From Nanobdellota archaeon (lineage in GTDB: Archaea; Nanobdellota; Nanobdellia; Pacearchaeales; GW2011-AR1): a stretch of 5,852 bases of DNA. Position 1 is the first letter of the stretch. Each line of letters starts with the position of its first letter. The position numbers and the translations under genes are program-made. Under the pieces are notes generated by a model. That model did no database searches. It saw nothing but the letters and a program-made list of their open reading frames with translations, and was not told where the DNA came from. Location of the stretch: the NCBI GenBank assembly GCA_020056045.1, contig JAGVIM010000110.1, positions 1-5,852 of the forward strand, written 5' to 3'. This document shows positions 1 to 5,381 of this stretch, piece by piece.

Positions 1-30
1 TAAAAAGTATATTTAAACCTGCCGATTAAT

Positions 31-47
31 AATTTTTAATAAAAATT
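31..47. repeat. A/T-only inverted repeat upstream of lemA
   Basis: AATTTTT at 31-37 and AAAAATT at 41-47 are perfect reverse complements around a 3-base loop. Because it contains only A and T it would be a weak hairpin and could arise by chance in this composition. It might be the transcript end of a gene lying left of the window. Nothing coding was recognised in 1-119. Confidence 0.3.
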
Positions 48-54
48 GAAGAAT

Positions 55-78
55 GTTAAGTTTGACTCTGGACTTAAC
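55..78. promoter_or_regulatory. Inverted repeat, candidate operator upstream of lemA
   Basis: GTTAAGT (55-61) and ACTTAAC (72-78) form a perfect 7-base inverted repeat with a 10-base spacer, ending 12 bases before the lemA TATA-like box at 91-98. Size and placement suit a dimeric transcription factor binding next to the BRE/TATA region. As RNA it would be a hairpin, extendable by G-U pairs, so a terminator of an upstream gene is the alternative. No T-run follows directly, which favours a DNA site. Confidence 0.35.
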
Positions 79-90
79 AAATTCATTAGA

Positions 91-98
91 TTTATAAA
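91..98 (+). promoter_or_regulatory. TATA box of lemA, leaderless geometry
   Basis: TTTATAAA matches the archaeal TATA consensus and is centred about 25.5 bases before the lemA ATG at 120. Archaeal transcription normally starts about 26 bases downstream of the box centre, so the mRNA should begin at or within a base or two of the start codon. There is no Shine-Dalgarno sequence before the ATG, as expected for a leaderless message. Confidence 0.6.
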
Positions 99-119
99 CT
101 CAAATTCTTTATTATTTTT

Positions 120-692
120 ATGGTGGCTGGATTAATAATAGGGTTGATAATTTTAGCAGTTCTAGCAGTGGTAATACTCTTTACATTTATTTATTATTAT
201 AATAGATTTGTTGTTCTTGAAAATAGAATAGACAATTCATTATCACAAATTGATGTTCAATTAAAGAAAAGAGCAGATTTAGTTCCAGCTTTAGTAAAAA
301 CTATTTCTGGCTATGCAAAACATGAAAAGAAAATATTTGCAGAAGTAACAAATGCAAGAGCTGCTTTATTAAAAGGTGGAGATGTTACTAAAAGAGTTAA
401 AGCTGGAGATGAGTTGCAAGGTGCATTAGGAAGATTATTTGCAATAGCTGAAAATTATCCAGTTCTTAAAGCAAATGAAAATTTCCTTCAATTACAAACT
501 GAATTATCAAGTATAGAAGACAAAGTTGCCTATGCAAGACAATATTATAATGATTCAGTACTAGAATTAGAAAATGCTTCAGAAGTTTTCCCAGCAGTAT
601 TCTTTTTTAAGTTATATGGAAGACAAAAGAAAGATTATCTTAAAATTCCAGAAGCATCTAAAGAAATGCCAAAGATAAACTTTGAAGAGTAA
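120..692 (+). CDS. lemA: LemA family membrane protein
   Basis: Membrane-anchored LemA-family protein of 190 residues, the usual size for the family. Residues 3-26 are one hydrophobic helix, followed by YYYNRFV and the family signature: I43-D-V-Q-L-K-K-R-A-D-L-V-P (about 43-56), then SGYAKHEK (63-70) and the NARA motif near 78-81. The C-terminal half is alpha-helical and carries YND-x6-EN and an EVFPAVFF segment typical of LemA. The common PNLV motif is PALV here. The precise biochemical role of LemA proteins is not established; the frequent pairing with htpX, seen here 164 bases downstream, suggests a role in envelope protein quality control. The ATG at 120 is chosen because a TATA box lies at leaderless spacing and the membrane helix begins at once. 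Family identity is secure, function is inferred. Confidence 0.93.
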   Translation: MVAGLIIGLIILAVLAVVILFTFIYYYNRFVVLENRIDNSLSQIDVQLKKRADLVPALVKTISGYAKHEKKIFAEVTNARAALLKGGDVTKRVKAGDELQGALGRLFAIAENYPVLKANENFLQLQTELSSIEDKVAYARQYYNDSVLELENASEVFPAVFFFKLYGRQKKDYLKIPEASKEMPKINFEE

Positions 693-754
693 TTCTAATA
701 CTAATTTTAATTCACAACCCTTAAAAACACATATCACCTAATAAAAATATTATT

Positions 755-762
755 AATATATA
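755..762 (+). promoter_or_regulatory. Possible TATA box for an htpX leader transcript
   Basis: AATATATA within an A/T-rich stretch is the best TATA-like site between lemA and htpX. It predicts a transcript start near 781-785, giving htpX a leader of about 75 bases. A second, weaker A/T-rich site around 832-840 would instead give a nearly leaderless htpX mRNA. The sequence does not decide between them, and read-through from lemA is also possible. Confidence 0.3.
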
Positions 763-766
763 ATAA

Positions 767-829
767 AGCTAGTAAAAAAGATGCTTAAACTAAACAACCT
801 ATACTACTTAGTTGAGTTTTACATTAGCT
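767..829 (+). other. Stem-loop in the lemA-htpX intergenic region
   Basis: Segments pair in nested order: AGCTA (767-771) with TAGCT (825-829), GTAAAA (772-777) with TTTTAC (817-822), CTT (784-786) with GAG (814-816, one G-U) and AACTAA (788-793) with TTAGTT (808-813). Bulges are at 778-783, 787 and 823-824, and the apical loop is 14 bases (794-807). About 20 pairs form in total, most of them A-U. It could fold in a transcript continuing from lemA and regulate htpX or protect the message. No U-run follows, so it is not a typical terminator. Confidence 0.35.
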
Positions 830-834
830 ACTAA
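781..834 (+). CDS. Possible 17-residue leader peptide upstream of htpX
   Basis: A short frame from ATG 781 to TAA 834 encodes MLKLNNLYYLVEFYISY, aromatic and hydrophobic. Its start codon lies about 22 bases after the centre of the TATA-like box at 755-762, so it might be the first codon of a leaderless mRNA. It ends 22 bases before htpX and lies mostly inside the stem-loop region. Short frames like this are common by chance and no Shine-Dalgarno sequence is present, so coding status is doubtful. Confidence 0.15.
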   Translation: MLKLNNLYYLVEFYISY

Positions 835-856
835 TAAATAAAATAAATAATAAAAA

Positions 857-1759
857 ATGGTAACAAAAGATCTATCAAGAATATCGTTTTACAATCAAAT
901 TGCAAGAAACAAGAGAAACTCTGTTTTTCTTATTATCTCAATACTTATTGTTCTTTTTATTTTAATAACTGTAATTGGTCTTGCACTTCAAGCAGATATA
1001 TTTTTTATTTTAATACTTGCAACAATAATTTCAATTGTCTATGTCTGGGTTGGTTATTATTCTTCTGATAAGATTGCCCTGGCCTCTGTTAATGCAAAAG
1101 AAGCAAATCCAAGCCAGTATAAACAATATTATGATATAATAGATGGCCTTACAATAGCCTCAGGGCTTCCAAAACCAAAGCTTTATATTATGGAAGATAA
1201 AAACATTAATGCATTTGCATCAGGAAGAGATCCAAAACACGCTGTTATCTGTGTTACAACAGGAGCATTAGAAAAACTAGATAAACAAGAATTAGAAGGA
1301 GTCTTAGCCCATGAACTTTCCCATATTTCAAATTTTGATATAAGATTCATGACTTTAACAGCTGTTTTAGTTGGAATGATTGCAATAATTTCTCAAATAT
1401 TTTTAAGAAGTTTATGGTTTGGTGGAGGAAAAAGTGATAATGATAAAGGAAATATAATTTTCTTAATAGTAGGAATTATTCTTGCAATACTTGCGCCAAT
1501 TGTTGTTCAGCTAGTTCAACTAGCAATTTCAAGAAAAAGAGAATATTCAGCAGATGCTTCTGCAGTTAAATTCACAAGATCTCCAACAGGACTTATTAAA
1601 GCACTTAAAAAAATAAAAGGAGAACATTCTCCTCCTTCAAAAGTAAACAAAGCAGTTGCCCCATTATTTTTTGGAGATCCTTTTAAAAGAAATTTAGATA
1701 ATTTCTTTAGTACTCATCCTCCCTTAAATAAGAGAATTGAAATTCTTGAAAGAATGTAA
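857..1759 (+). CDS. htpX: HtpX-like M48 family membrane zinc metalloprotease
   Basis: Integral membrane zinc endopeptidase of the M48B (HtpX) family, which degrades misfolded membrane proteins. It has 300 residues, close to family length. Two membrane helices lie near the N terminus (about 23-43 and 46-67). The catalytic HELSH motif follows at 152-156: H152 and H156 bind zinc and E153 is the general base. The third ligand is E229 in SRKREYSADASAV. Two more hydrophobic segments lie at about 165-183 and 199-223, and the C-terminal STHPPLNKRI motif (285-294) is characteristic. All catalytic residues are present, so it should be active, with the active site on the cytoplasmic side as in known HtpX. 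ATG 857 gives the expected N terminus; no Shine-Dalgarno sequence is seen. Together with lemA upstream it forms a stress-type membrane quality-control pair. Confidence 0.95.
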   Translation: MVTKDLSRISFYNQIARNKRNSVFLIISILIVLFILITVIGLALQADIFFILILATIISIVYVWVGYYSSDKIALASVNAKEANPSQYKQYYDIIDGLTIASGLPKPKLYIMEDKNINAFASGRDPKHAVICVTTGALEKLDKQELEGVLAHELSHISNFDIRFMTLTAVLVGMIAIISQIFLRSLWFGGGKSDNDKGNIIFLIVGIILAILAPIVVQLVQLAISRKREYSADASAVKFTRSPTGLIKALKKIKGEHSPPSKVNKAVAPLFFGDPFKRNLDNFFSTHPPLNKRIEILERM

Positions 1760-1782
1760 ATTATCATTTAATAAACAATAAC

Positions 1783-1790
1783 TTTTTAAG
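1783..1790 (+). promoter_or_regulatory. TATA-like box of the 1816 gene
   Basis: TTTTTAAG is centred about 29.5 bases upstream of the ATG at 1816 and predicts a start site only about three bases before the codon. The same octamer occurs again at 2639-2646 upstream of a small frame. It lies in the 56-base gap after htpX, where no obvious terminator is seen. Confidence 0.4.
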
Positions 1791-1815
1791 TAATCATCTT
1801 CTCTGATTCTTCACT

Positions 1816-2535
1816 ATGATAAAGACACCAGAACTTGAATTTGTCTGCACAGAGATAGGTAGGCTAGAACCAGACTGGGGTAGAATTGTTCAAAAATATA
1901 GTCAGATGTATGCTTTCTCAAAAAGAAAGACAATACAAGAATTGCTAAAACAGTTTAGTGAAATACATCTTGACATCTGTCTTGAGACAATTTCAGAAGA
2001 TTCAGGAATTGCAGTGGATTTTAACCAACTTCCAAGACAGGAAACAGAAAAAAATACTTTTAGATATGATAAATTTGGAAGACTTTATGCAAGATTTAAG
2101 GATCCTAAAAATGGTCAGGACTTTGAATATGACACAGTCGTAACCATAAACGGAATTCCGGTTGATTTCGAAATTAGTTTGAAAAGACCTGAACCTGGAG
2201 CACGTTTTGGGAAAAAAATGAGCCTCAGCGGAAAATTAAGCTCTAGATTTTATGATAGAAAATTAGCGCCGCTTAGAGAATTGTTTGATTCTGATATAGG
2301 TTATGTTTTTGTGCTACCTAAAGATGTTTATAGATTCTACAGCAGCCCTAATAGAATCACCGCAGCTAATTTTAAATTGAATAATGGATTGCTTGCACAA
2401 CTTACAGTTACCGCAGAAGAGTTCAAATATTCAGTTTGGATGTTAGCTCAGCAAAAAACACTCATAAATCCTAATATGATGCACAAAAGAAATTTCAAGG
2501 TAACACAACAAGTGCAAGAAGCTTCACTACCTTAA
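1816..2535 (+). CDS. Hypothetical protein, possible PD-(D/E)XK-like fold
   Basis: I do not recognise the family of this 239-residue soluble protein; no signal peptide or membrane helix is visible. The N-terminal third is helical and charged. The centre holds E104-Y-D106, a beta-like stretch TVVTINGIPVDF, then E119-I-S-L-K123. This resembles the acidic core of PD-(D/E)XK nucleases (E-x-D, turn with N-G, strand, E-x-K), except that the expected lysine is serine (S121) and a lysine lies two residues later. A further hydrophobic strand with YVFVLP follows near 163-168. That resemblance is by eye only; a non-catalytic or unrelated fold is equally possible. The second half is rich in CG dinucleotides (ten between 2139 and 2413) compared with three in all of lemA plus htpX, which hints at different origin. 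It stands alone with its own TATA-like box and terminator-like hairpin. Confidence 0.8.
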   Translation: MIKTPELEFVCTEIGRLEPDWGRIVQKYSQMYAFSKRKTIQELLKQFSEIHLDICLETISEDSGIAVDFNQLPRQETEKNTFRYDKFGRLYARFKDPKNGQDFEYDTVVTINGIPVDFEISLKRPEPGARFGKKMSLSGKLSSRFYDRKLAPLRELFDSDIGYVFVLPKDVYRFYSSPNRITAANFKLNNGLLAQLTVTAEEFKYSVWMLAQQKTLINPNMMHKRNFKVTQQVQEASLP

Positions 2536-2536
2536 T

Positions 2537-2570
2537 AGATTTCTTGACTCAAGAATCTGACTCTATTTTT
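2537..2570 (+). terminator. Terminator-like hairpin after the 1816 gene
   Basis: Two bases after the stop codon, AGATTTCTTG (2537-2546) pairs with CAAGAATCT (2550-2558) around a 3-base loop with a single bulged T, giving nine base pairs. A run ATTTTT follows at 2565-2570, seven bases beyond the stem. Bacterial-style intrinsic terminators look like this, and archaeal termination also uses the U-run. A weakness is the gap between stem and U-run. Confidence 0.5.
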
Positions 2571-2638
2571 AAAAAAGCAAAAGTTTTTAAAACATTTTAT
2601 ATTATAGATACTTCTTTTCTTAATCAAAAAAGCTAATA

Positions 2639-2646
2639 TTTTTAAG
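2639..2646 (+). promoter_or_regulatory. TATA-like box before a 27-codon frame
   Basis: TTTTTAAG, identical to the box at 1783-1790, is centred 25.5 bases upstream of the ATG at 2668, exactly the leaderless spacing seen for lemA and for the right-hand operon. T/A runs are common here, so a chance match is possible. Confidence 0.3.
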
Positions 2647-2667
2647 CTACAAATTCCATATCTCTTA

Positions 2668-2751
2668 ATGAAAAAGAGTGATTTAGTCTTGATTTTTGTA
2701 TTTGGTATATTGTTCATATTATTAACAATAATATCTCCATTTTCAGTATAA
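2668..2751 (+). CDS. Possible 27-residue single-helix membrane microprotein
   Basis: ATG 2668 to TAA 2751 encodes 27 residues: a short charged start MKKSD and then one continuous hydrophobic stretch (about residues 6-23, LVLIFVFGILFILLTIIS), long enough to span a membrane, ending in PFSV. Two Lys at the N terminus would favour an inside start. A TATA-like box sits at leaderless distance. Against it, the same DNA is antisense to the decayed open frame at 2532-2891, and the reverse complement of Asn/Lys-rich codons reads as Ile/Phe/Leu, so the hydrophobicity may be a strand shadow. No recognised family. Confidence 0.28.
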   Translation: MKKSDLVLIFVFGILFILLTIISPFSV

Positions 2752-2920
2752 AATAAACTAGTTAATTCTTCTTTTGAGATTGTTATATGTCTTCCAAAAT
2801 GTTCTTTCCATTCATCATCAGGAGAAAGTTTAAGACATAAATGTAATTCTCGAAGAAGAAAATCTCCAACTTCTTCTTTCTCACAAAGATTTTAATTATT
2901 TTGTTCTATTTTATTTTTAA

Positions 2921-3985
2921 TCACAATCCAAATTGTTTATATTGTCTATACTCTCTAACAGCTATTTCAGGATTGCTTTGACATACACTTAATCCAGCTT
3001 TTTCAAAACCCCCTTCACCCTGTGTATAAGGTAATACCTCAATATACATTGTACCAATAGGACCTGTATGAAAAACAAAATTATATGCAAATTCTTTTTC
3101 AATAGATGGCATTAATCTTGAAAGAACATTTGCAATGTCAGATGTTGCTCTTGCAAAATCTTTTCTCTGTTCTTTACCTAAATCTCTCAGAGAATTAACT
3201 GAGAAATCATTTGGATAAATTATTGCATTAAAAGGCCTTCTCATAAAATAAGGAACAACTAAAGAAACACTCCCATAATCTTTTAATTTAAAATCTTTAG
3301 GATTTTCTCTGGACAAGTATTTAACAAAACTCTCCTTGCTTTTTTCTAAAAAATCTACATCATTTTGTATTCTCATGGGAAAAACATTCATTCCTGCTGC
3401 CTGGTAATGTCCATGTTCTACACTTCCTCCAACAACTTTTCCTGTATTTTTTATAAATTGCACATGCTCAAGACCACTTTCAATAAGTCTTGACTCTAAA
3501 TCAGCCATTAATTCAAAAGAAACAACGTGATCTCTATAACTAATTTCATGAATATCTCTGTGCTCTGTTGTTGGCCAGATTAAAAAATGAGCTCCTCTAA
3601 CAATTCCATCACCTATCATATCTCGAGATCCTTGAGGAGTTAAAAAAGGATATAAATTTTCATTAACAAAAGCATAAACTCCTTTTCTTAATTTCCTAGA
3701 AAGAATAATAGGAGTTGTCTCTATACTTTCATCACATAAAGGACATGGTGCTTCTGTATTTTGTTTTTCACCATTACTATTAACATAACCATTAGGCCTT
3801 TTATTTCTAGCAGAACAAAAAATAGTAACAGAATCATCTCTTGGATCAACAGCATAACTATCTGACTTAACACAATTATTTCTTATCCATGTAAATGCTT
3901 CATCAATTGATTTAGGTTTTCTTACTAAGTATCTTTGGAATTTTTCCTCTGACATTTTTCTAACCAGGTTTTTTGATTGTTTCAT
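2921..3985 (-). CDS. GalT-family nucleotidyltransferase (galactose-1-phosphate uridylyltransferase-like)
   Basis: HIT-superfamily enzyme resembling galactose-1-phosphate uridylyltransferase, which moves UMP between sugar phosphates through a uridylyl-histidine. Numbering from ATG 3985 (354 residues): C81-P-L-C84 followed by TTP, NLYPF (110-114), a TEH motif with H142, IKNTG with N180, and the active site H191-G-H193-Y-Q195. By GalT homology C81, C84, H142 and H191 bind the structural zinc and H193 is the nucleophile. The C-terminal half has HTGP (H306) and IEVLPYTQGEGGFEKAG. Departures: HPH is HGH, and the second metal site keeps only one of its histidines (Thr and Tyr occupy the HxH positions), a site considered non-essential in E. 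coli GalT. The ATG at 3985 is preferred over an in-frame TTG at 4000 because GAGG (3998-3995) lies nine bases ahead and the upstream stop is one base away. Last intact gene of the operon; the real substrate is unproven. Confidence 0.85.
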   Translation of the reverse strand: MKQSKNLVRKMSEEKFQRYLVRKPKSIDEAFTWIRNNCVKSDSYAVDPRDDSVTIFCSARNKRPNGYVNSNGEKQNTEAPCPLCDESIETTPIILSRKLRKGVYAFVNENLYPFLTPQGSRDMIGDGIVRGAHFLIWPTTEHRDIHEISYRDHVVSFELMADLESRLIESGLEHVQFIKNTGKVVGGSVEHGHYQAAGMNVFPMRIQNDVDFLEKSKESFVKYLSRENPKDFKLKDYGSVSLVVPYFMRRPFNAIIYPNDFSVNSLRDLGKEQRKDFARATSDIANVLSRLMPSIEKEFAYNFVFHTGPIGTMYIEVLPYTQGEGGFEKAGLSVCQSNPEIAVREYRQYKQFGL

Positions 3986-3986
3986 T

Positions 3987-4451
3987 TCATTTTTCCTCAA
4001 AAGCTAATCTTTCTAATTCAGAGGGGCTTGTTCTTAAAATTTCCTGGGTTGTTAATTTTCCTTCTTTAAGTTTATATGCTTTTCTAAGAACATTTGCATG
4101 ATAATCATCAACTAAATAAGGCCCATTATGACCCTCTGTTGTATCTTCATTGCATCCTTTTTGCCAGTATTCAGTTAATATCCATTCATTTCTTTCTTTT
4201 ATCCATATTATTTCAAGACCAACACCTATAACTTCAATAGTATTATAAGAGGCATTTAATGAACTAATTTTTGGAGTACCAATTTCATCCTGATTATTGT
4301 ACAGACCTCTTATCCGGGCTGGAACTTCATCTAATTTTCCTTGCAAAGGAATTCTAAGAGTGGTTTCATCATCATGATCATAAGGATCATAATTAATATA
4401 ATAACCTAACGGGAATTTTATATCAATAAAATCTTGTGTTTGTTTTTCCAT
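3987..4451 (-). CDS. Hypothetical acidic protein, fourth operon gene
   Basis: A 154-residue soluble protein that I do not recognise. It has no membrane segment or signal peptide. Notable are an acidic Asp/Tyr-rich segment Y21-DPYDHDDET, a beta-like stretch TIEVIGVGLEIIWIKERNEWILTEYW (71-96, with alternating hydrophobic residues and three Trp), then KGCNEDTTEGHNGPYLVDDYH (98-118) with Cys and two His, and a helical charged tail ending ELERLAFEEK. The stop of the TPR-like gene is one base upstream and its own stop is one base before the GalT-like gene, so it should be translationally coupled. The frame is open further upstream to 4514, but that would overlap the TPR-like gene by 62 bases; ATG 4451 fits the operon spacing better. 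A partner or substrate-handling role for the enzyme is only a guess from position. Confidence 0.8.
   Translation of the reverse strand: MEKQTQDFIDIKFPLGYYINYDPYDHDDETTLRIPLQGKLDEVPARIRGLYNNQDEIGTPKISSLNASYNTIEVIGVGLEIIWIKERNEWILTEYWQKGCNEDTTEGHNGPYLVDDYHANVLRKAYKLKEGKLTTQEILRTSPSELERLAFEEK
3995..3998 (-). promoter_or_regulatory. Shine-Dalgarno sequence of the GalT-like gene
   Basis: GAGG on the minus strand, nine bases before ATG 3985, is the clearest ribosome-binding site with a suitable start codon in the window. It lies inside the last codons of the upstream gene and decides the start in favour of 3985 over the TTG at 4000. Confidence 0.5.
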
Positions 4452-4452
4452 T

Positions 4453-4968
4453 TTAACTTCTTTTACTATAAAATCCAGTAATACCTCCTCTTTCATCATA
4501 ATAAAATAAACCATTTTCTTTTATTTTCCTAACAGTCTCTAGTTTTTCACTAGCATCTTCCCTTAATCCTTTTAATTCTTCACAATTTTCAATCTCTATT
4601 TCTATAGCTCTTTCTAAACACTTTTCAGATTCTTCTATATCATAATCTGTATTTCCCTTTATTATCCTATCAAGAATCAGAAGTCCCAGATTGAAATAAG
4701 ACATTTGACTAAGTTGATTTTTTGCACGTACTGAACCATTTAAAGAATTTATATCATTAACTGACTCTCTAAGCCCTGTAATTGCATTAGCAACATTTCC
4801 TCTTTCAACTTCTATTAATGCAATCCTAAATCTAACTGGTGCAGAATACTTTTTTTCATTATCAAGATTTAATGCTGTATTGTATGAAGAAACAGCTTCG
4901 TCAATATGACCTTCTGATCTTAACCTTTCTCCTTCATTAAAATATTCTAATACTTCCTCAATTGTCAT
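4453..4968 (-). CDS. TPR-like repeat protein, third operon gene
   Basis: A 171-residue soluble helical protein with tetratricopeptide-like repeats, which usually bind other proteins. Repeat one is clear at about residues 7-40: YFNEGERLRSEGHIDEAVSSYNTALNLD, with G13, G20, A25, Y29 and A32 in the canonical positions. A weaker repeat lies at about 44-72 (A50, G57, A62) and a third at about 89-124 with an insertion (G95 and CLERAIEI). The C terminus is a charged helix followed by GLFYYDERGGITGFYSKRS. It most likely serves as a scaffold for other operon products, inferred from family and position. ATG 4968 starts 23 bases after the previous stop, with no Shine-Dalgarno sequence; its ATG overlaps the stop of a five-codon mini-ORF (4982-4965), which could couple translation. 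Confidence 0.82.
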   Translation of the reverse strand: MTIEEVLEYFNEGERLRSEGHIDEAVSSYNTALNLDNEKKYSAPVRFRIALIEVERGNVANAITGLRESVNDINSLNGSVRAKNQLSQMSYFNLGLLILDRIIKGNTDYDIEESEKCLERAIEIEIENCEELKGLREDASEKLETVRKIKENGLFYYDERGGITGFYSKRS

Positions 4969-4982
4969 TTTTGTTTTTCCAT
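4965..4982 (-). other. Five-codon mini-ORF overlapping the TPR-like gene start
   Basis: ATG at 4982 followed by GAA AAA CAA AAA and TGA at 4967-4965 (MEKQK). The TGA shares bases with the TPR-like ATG in an ATGA overlap, the classic arrangement for stop-restart translation. The preceding gene ends ten bases upstream. It may help ribosomes reach a start codon that has no Shine-Dalgarno sequence, or may be chance in A-rich DNA. Confidence 0.2.
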
Positions 4983-4991
4983 TTTATTTAT

Positions 4992-5381
4992 TTAATACCA
5001 CTCACCTGGACTTTCTGTAACTTTCGAATCAACCATGAGAATAGGTTTATTATCCTTTATTTCAAGACTAATTTTATATTCAGATAATACTAAAACATCT
5101 CTATGATATTGCATATAATAAATATCACATGAACCATCTGATTCATTATACTCATGCTGAAAACTTTTATTTAAATTAGCTCTTCCTAAAGTAATAACAT
5201 CATTAACTAAAGTTGTTAATTCAGTTTCTGTGATATAAAATCCCTCTTCTGAATGTTCACCTTTATTCACTTTTAGTATATATGATTGTTCTCTATTAGA
5301 CTCGGTCTTTCTTTCACTTTTTCTCAAAGCTTTAGATTCTATTAAAGAATCTATTACTTGTTCTAAATTAAGCTGTGCCAT
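4992..5381 (-). CDS. Hypothetical protein, second operon gene
   Basis: A 129-residue soluble protein without recognised family. The N terminus is a helix (AQLNLEQVIDSLIESKALRKSER) followed by a charged linker, then an alpha/beta-looking region: SYILKVNKGEHSEEGFYITETELTTLVNDVITLGRANL (33-70) and paired strands CDIYYMQYHRDVLVLSEYKISLEIKDNKPILMV (85-117). The alternating strands ending in SLEIKDNKPIL look like an antiparallel sheet. The start is the ATG at 5381; the longer frame begins at a TTG (5402) with no support. It overlaps the end of the first operon gene by 14 bases, indicating coupled translation. No catalytic motif is visible and function is unknown. Confidence 0.78.
   Translation of the reverse strand: MAQLNLEQVIDSLIESKALRKSERKTESNREQSYILKVNKGEHSEEGFYITETELTTLVNDVITLGRANLNKSFQHEYNESDGSCDIYYMQYHRDVLVLSEYKISLEIKDNKPILMVDSKVTESPGEWY

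Larger units (their letters stand above)
2532..2891 (-). pseudogene. Start-less open frame, probable remnant of a gene
   Basis: On the minus strand the frame stays open for 119 codons from 2891, just after an in-frame TAA at 2892-2894, to a stop at 2532-2534. The first 58 codons contain no ATG, GTG or TTG, yet read as ordinary protein: FLLRELHLCLKLSPDDEW (residues 11-28) and RHITISKEELTSLF (34-47), rich in Glu, Asp and Trp with natural codon choice. After about residue 70 the translation turns into Lys/Ile/Phe-rich sequence typical of non-coding A/T-rich DNA. The likely explanation is a gene that lost its 5' end and decayed at its 3' end. It begins 29 bases downstream of the GalT-like gene, on the same strand, so it may be a former sixth operon member. 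The ELT-x-L stretch is loosely reminiscent of the 4992-5381 product, which is not enough to claim homology. A non-canonical start codon is the alternative. Confidence 0.4.

Noticed and set aside
1958..2143. 61-codon + strand frame inside the 1816 gene
   Set aside because: It lies wholly within the longer gene in another frame and its translation has no recognisable features; it is a shadow.
2532..2717. 61-codon minus-strand frame starting at ATG 2717
   Set aside because: As a stand-alone gene it is Lys/Ile/Phe-rich, low-complexity and lies over the terminator region. It is reported only as the tail of the larger start-less frame.
3986..4000. TTG start giving a 359-residue GalT-like protein
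   Set aside because: The extra five residues overlap the upstream gene, and GAGG is well spaced for the ATG at 3985 instead.
4452..4514. N-terminal extension of the 154-residue protein to 4514
   Set aside because: It would overlap the TPR-like gene by 62 bases, unlike the other junctions, and lacks a ribosome-binding site.
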